Below, one piece after another: positions 5,997 to 7,429 of a DNA stretch of 7,429 nt. Location of the stretch: the NCBI GenBank assembly GCA_013696185.1, contig JACCZA010000059.1, positions 1 to 7,429 on the forward strand. The letters are read 5' to 3'. The notes under the pieces were generated by a model. That model was not told the DNA's origin, searched no databases, and was given only the letters and a program-made list of their open reading frames with translations. The position numbers and the translations under genes were made by a program. Origin of the DNA: Actinomycetota bacterium. Lineage in GTDB: Bacteria; Actinomycetota; Thermoleophilia; Gaiellales; Gaiellaceae. Each line of letters begins with the position of its first letter. Within the stretch, counting starts at the first letter, position 1.

Positions 5997-7133
5997 CTAC
6001 GGAGCGGGCAGGGTGAAGACGACCGGGTACTCGGCGGCGTTGTTCGTGAGCACCTTCTCGCCGCGTACGGCCAGGACGCGCACGCGCACGGGGATCCGCT
6101 CGCCGAAGCGGACGACGCGCCCGATGTCGCGAAAGACGACAGTCGCCTGCTCACCAGCGTTGATCAGCGGGACGACCTGGCGGCGGACGATCGGCCGCGG
6201 CGGCTGGCGGATCTCGAGCCGCACGACCACCTGCACCTCCTGGGACTCGCCCGAGTTCTCGATCGTCGCCTCGAACGCGAGCTCGGGCGTCGCCGTGACG
6301 GTGTTCTGATCCGTGTCGGTCTGCAGGGCCTTCCCCTCCGGAAGCGCGCGCACGGAGACCAGGCCGTTGCCGTGCTTGCCCGTGGGCGTGCCGCCCGTCG
6401 AGGCGCCACGGATGCGGTTCAGGATCGGCGTCATGCCGCGCGAGGTGGCGAGGTCGTCGTTGCGCAGGAACGTCGAGGCGGGCACCTCGGCGCCGATGCC
6501 CTGGCGCCGCAGCTCCGCCACGGCGGGCCGGCGGAAGAGGTCCTCCCAGATCACGTCGCTCGTCAGGAGCCGCTGCACCTGCTCGGCGAGGAGGGCGCCT
6601 CCCTGCTGGACGTCGCGCCGGCCCGACGTCTTCCCGAACGCGTCGCCGAGCAGCCCGAGACCGCTCGCACGCAGCTGGAGCGCATCGACGACGTGCCCGT
6701 GCGGCACCCGCAGCGGCCCCGGCGGCGTCAGCTCCCGCGCCTGCACGAGCCCCTGGCGCTGGCGCTGCTCGAGGCCGTTCAGCCGCTCGAGCAGCTCCGC
6801 CGGCTTCGTCCCGGGCGTCGTCAGCTGCTGCGTCAGCTCGACGCCCAGCCCGTCCGACTGGCGCGCGATCTGGCGCACGTCGTCCATGTACTCGCGATAC
6901 GCGCTCTCCTTGCTGTCGCTCCGGCAGCTCTGCGCCCAGAAGACGAGCAGGACGACGAGCAGGATCGCGAAGGCGACGAGCCCGACGAGGCGCAGGGTCG
7001 GCGTCAGTCCCTGGGGTCCCCGCCGGGGACGCCTCGGCCCGCCGCCGCGGGTCGAGCGCAGACGCGGGGTCGCCTCCTCGGTCTTCGGCTCGTCGAAGAA
7101 GTCGAAGTCGATGTCGGAGCCGCGTTCGCTCAT
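5997..7133 (-). CDS. Unidentified single-pass membrane protein with C-terminal CARDB/Ig-like domain
   Basis: Protein of 378 aa that I do not recognise as a named family. An N-terminal cytoplasmic tail (1-48) begins acidic (SDIDFDFFDEPKTEEATP) and ends basic (PRRPRRG). One membrane helix (about 49-67, LVGLVAFAILLVVLLVFW) is followed by a short Cys-containing junction (SCRSD). An extracytoplasmic, mostly helical region (about 75-210, many Gln/Arg/Leu) and a linker with several glycines (240-256) lead to a beta-rich C-terminal domain (about 275-376) resembling CARDB or Ig-like folds: ELAFEATIENSGESQEVQVV, then GEQATVVF and IPVRVRVLAV, ending NNAAEYPVVFTL. ATG at 7133 begins the acidic tail; only a weak GGCGG precedes it, and a longer reading to 7349 would overlap the divergent kinase. 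The DUF4446 gene follows by 5 nt. A cell-envelope structural or signalling role is plausible. Confidence 0.85.
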   Translation of the reverse strand: MSERGSDIDFDFFDEPKTEEATPRLRSTRGGGPRRPRRGPQGLTPTLRLVGLVAFAILLVVLLVFWAQSCRSDSKESAYREYMDDVRQIARQSDGLGVELTQQLTTPGTKPAELLERLNGLEQRQRQGLVQARELTPPGPLRVPHGHVVDALQLRASGLGLLGDAFGKTSGRRDVQQGGALLAEQVQRLLTSDVIWEDLFRRPAVAELRRQGIGAEVPASTFLRNDDLATSRGMTPILNRIRGASTGGTPTGKHGNGLVSVRALPEGKALQTDTDQNTVTATPELAFEATIENSGESQEVQVVVRLEIRQPPRPIVRRQVVPLINAGEQATVVFRDIGRVVRFGERIPVRVRVLAVRGEKVLTNNAAEYPVVFTLPAP

Positions 7134-7161
7134 GCGTGGAATACCGCCGAGATGCGCCAGC

Positions 7162-7167
7162 ACTCTA
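7162..7167 (-). promoter_or_regulatory. Candidate -10 box for the membrane protein/DUF4446 genes
   Basis: TAGAGT within GGATAGAGTGC on the minus strand fits TANNNT and would start transcription about 22 nt before the ATG at 7133. No -35 element is evident. It lies in the 110-nt region shared with the divergent kinase, on whose strand I see no clear promoter. Confidence 0.25.
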
Positions 7168-7243
7168 TCCCCCCGGTCGGCGCGAGCGGCCGGGGACGGG
7201 GCAGCCCGCAGGAATCGCGGCGGGCACGGCCAAGGCAGACGCC

Positions 7244-7429
7244 GTGTCGCACGCCGCCGCTTCGCTGCGCTCGGATGGGCTCGTCCTCGGGCGCTACCGG
7301 CCGCTCCGGCCGCTCGGCAGCGGCGGCTCGGGCTCCGTCTGGCTGGCACGCGACGAGGCCTCGGGCCTCGAGGTCGCGCTCAAGGTGGGCGCGCGCGAGG
7401 GCAAGGCGGCGCTCCGCGCCGAGCGCGAG
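7244..7429 (+). CDS. Ser/Thr protein kinase (Hanks type), N-terminal fragment cut by the right edge
   Basis: The only plus-strand gene; 62 codons are present before the window ends. The frame reads LVLGRYRPLRPLGSGG, containing the start of a eukaryotic-like kinase domain. The glycine-rich ATP loop is GSGGSGSVW (25-33), followed by LARDEASG and the catalytic-lysine strand VALKV with K47, the VAIK lysine that orients ATP. The GTG at 7244 is chosen because it sits about 15 codons before the kinase fold begins, the usual distance, with AAGG 9 nt upstream. No earlier start codon with a better ribosome site is seen. It would phosphorylate Ser/Thr on other proteins; whether it has a membrane helix, PASTA or other sensor domain lies outside the window. 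It is divergent from the membrane-protein gene. Confidence 0.9.
   Translation, partial: MSHAAASLRSDGLVLGRYRPLRPLGSGGSGSVWLARDEASGLEVALKVGAREGKAALRAERE

Noticed and set aside
5449..6309. 286-codon plus-strand open frame opposite DUF4446 and the membrane-protein gene
   Set aside because: Shadow of confidently assigned minus-strand genes; Arg-rich, no motif.
5997..7349. Longer version of the membrane protein starting at 7349
   Set aside because: It would overlap the divergent kinase coding region, and the added N-terminus is Arg/Ala-rich shadow sequence; the ATG at 7133 starts a sensible acidic tail.
1..7429. Search for CRISPR repeats, transposases, attachment sites, tRNA and rRNA
   Set aside because: No regularly spaced repeats, inverted-repeat-flanked transposase or RNA gene pattern was seen on either strand.

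Overview
The window reads as a chromosomal segment of a very GC-rich bacterium, most likely an actinobacterium. The evidence is strong G/C bias at third codon positions, frequent GTG starts, a short type-I glutamine synthetase, a Hanks-type Ser/Thr kinase, and a short-form HNH protein beginning LVLNASYEPL. A deep-branching class such as Thermoleophilia would fit the style of these proteins, but that placement is an impression and was not computed. I see no mobile element, phage gene, CRISPR array, tRNA or rRNA. Every complete gene looks intact.

Layout. Seven complete genes and one partial gene lie on the minus strand, so transcription runs from right to left. A partial Ser/Thr kinase (7244 to the right edge) is divergent on the plus strand. 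Reading leftward from 7133: a 378-aa single-pass membrane protein with a CARDB/Ig-like C-terminal domain; a DUF4446 membrane-anchored protein 5 nt downstream; an HNH endonuclease; a DUF2199 protein 2 nt after it; a secreted SIMPL (DUF541) protein; an ABC-2 exporter pair, ATPase then permease, overlapping as ATGA; type-I glutamine synthetase glnA; and at the left edge the first 28 codons of a TTG-initiated gene behind a strong ribosome binding site.

How the genes may work together. Three likely transcription units can be inferred from spacing: (membrane protein + DUF4446), (HNH + DUF2199) and (ABC ATPase + permease). The SIMPL gene and glnA look more independent. The kinase shares its upstream region with the membrane protein, whose cytoplasmic tail carries threonines in an acidic, proline-following context, so a kinase-substrate relationship is worth testing. 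Between the exporter and glnA a 10-bp hairpin followed by a T-run ends only about 20 nt before the glnA ribosome binding site. It may be the exporter terminator, a glnA attenuator, or both.

Most of the window is ordinary housekeeping and accessory coding DNA. The observations most worth checking are the glnA leader hairpins, the unusual regulatory residues of this glutamine synthetase, and the kinase/membrane protein/DUF4446 cluster. No obvious new defence system or mobile system was found.
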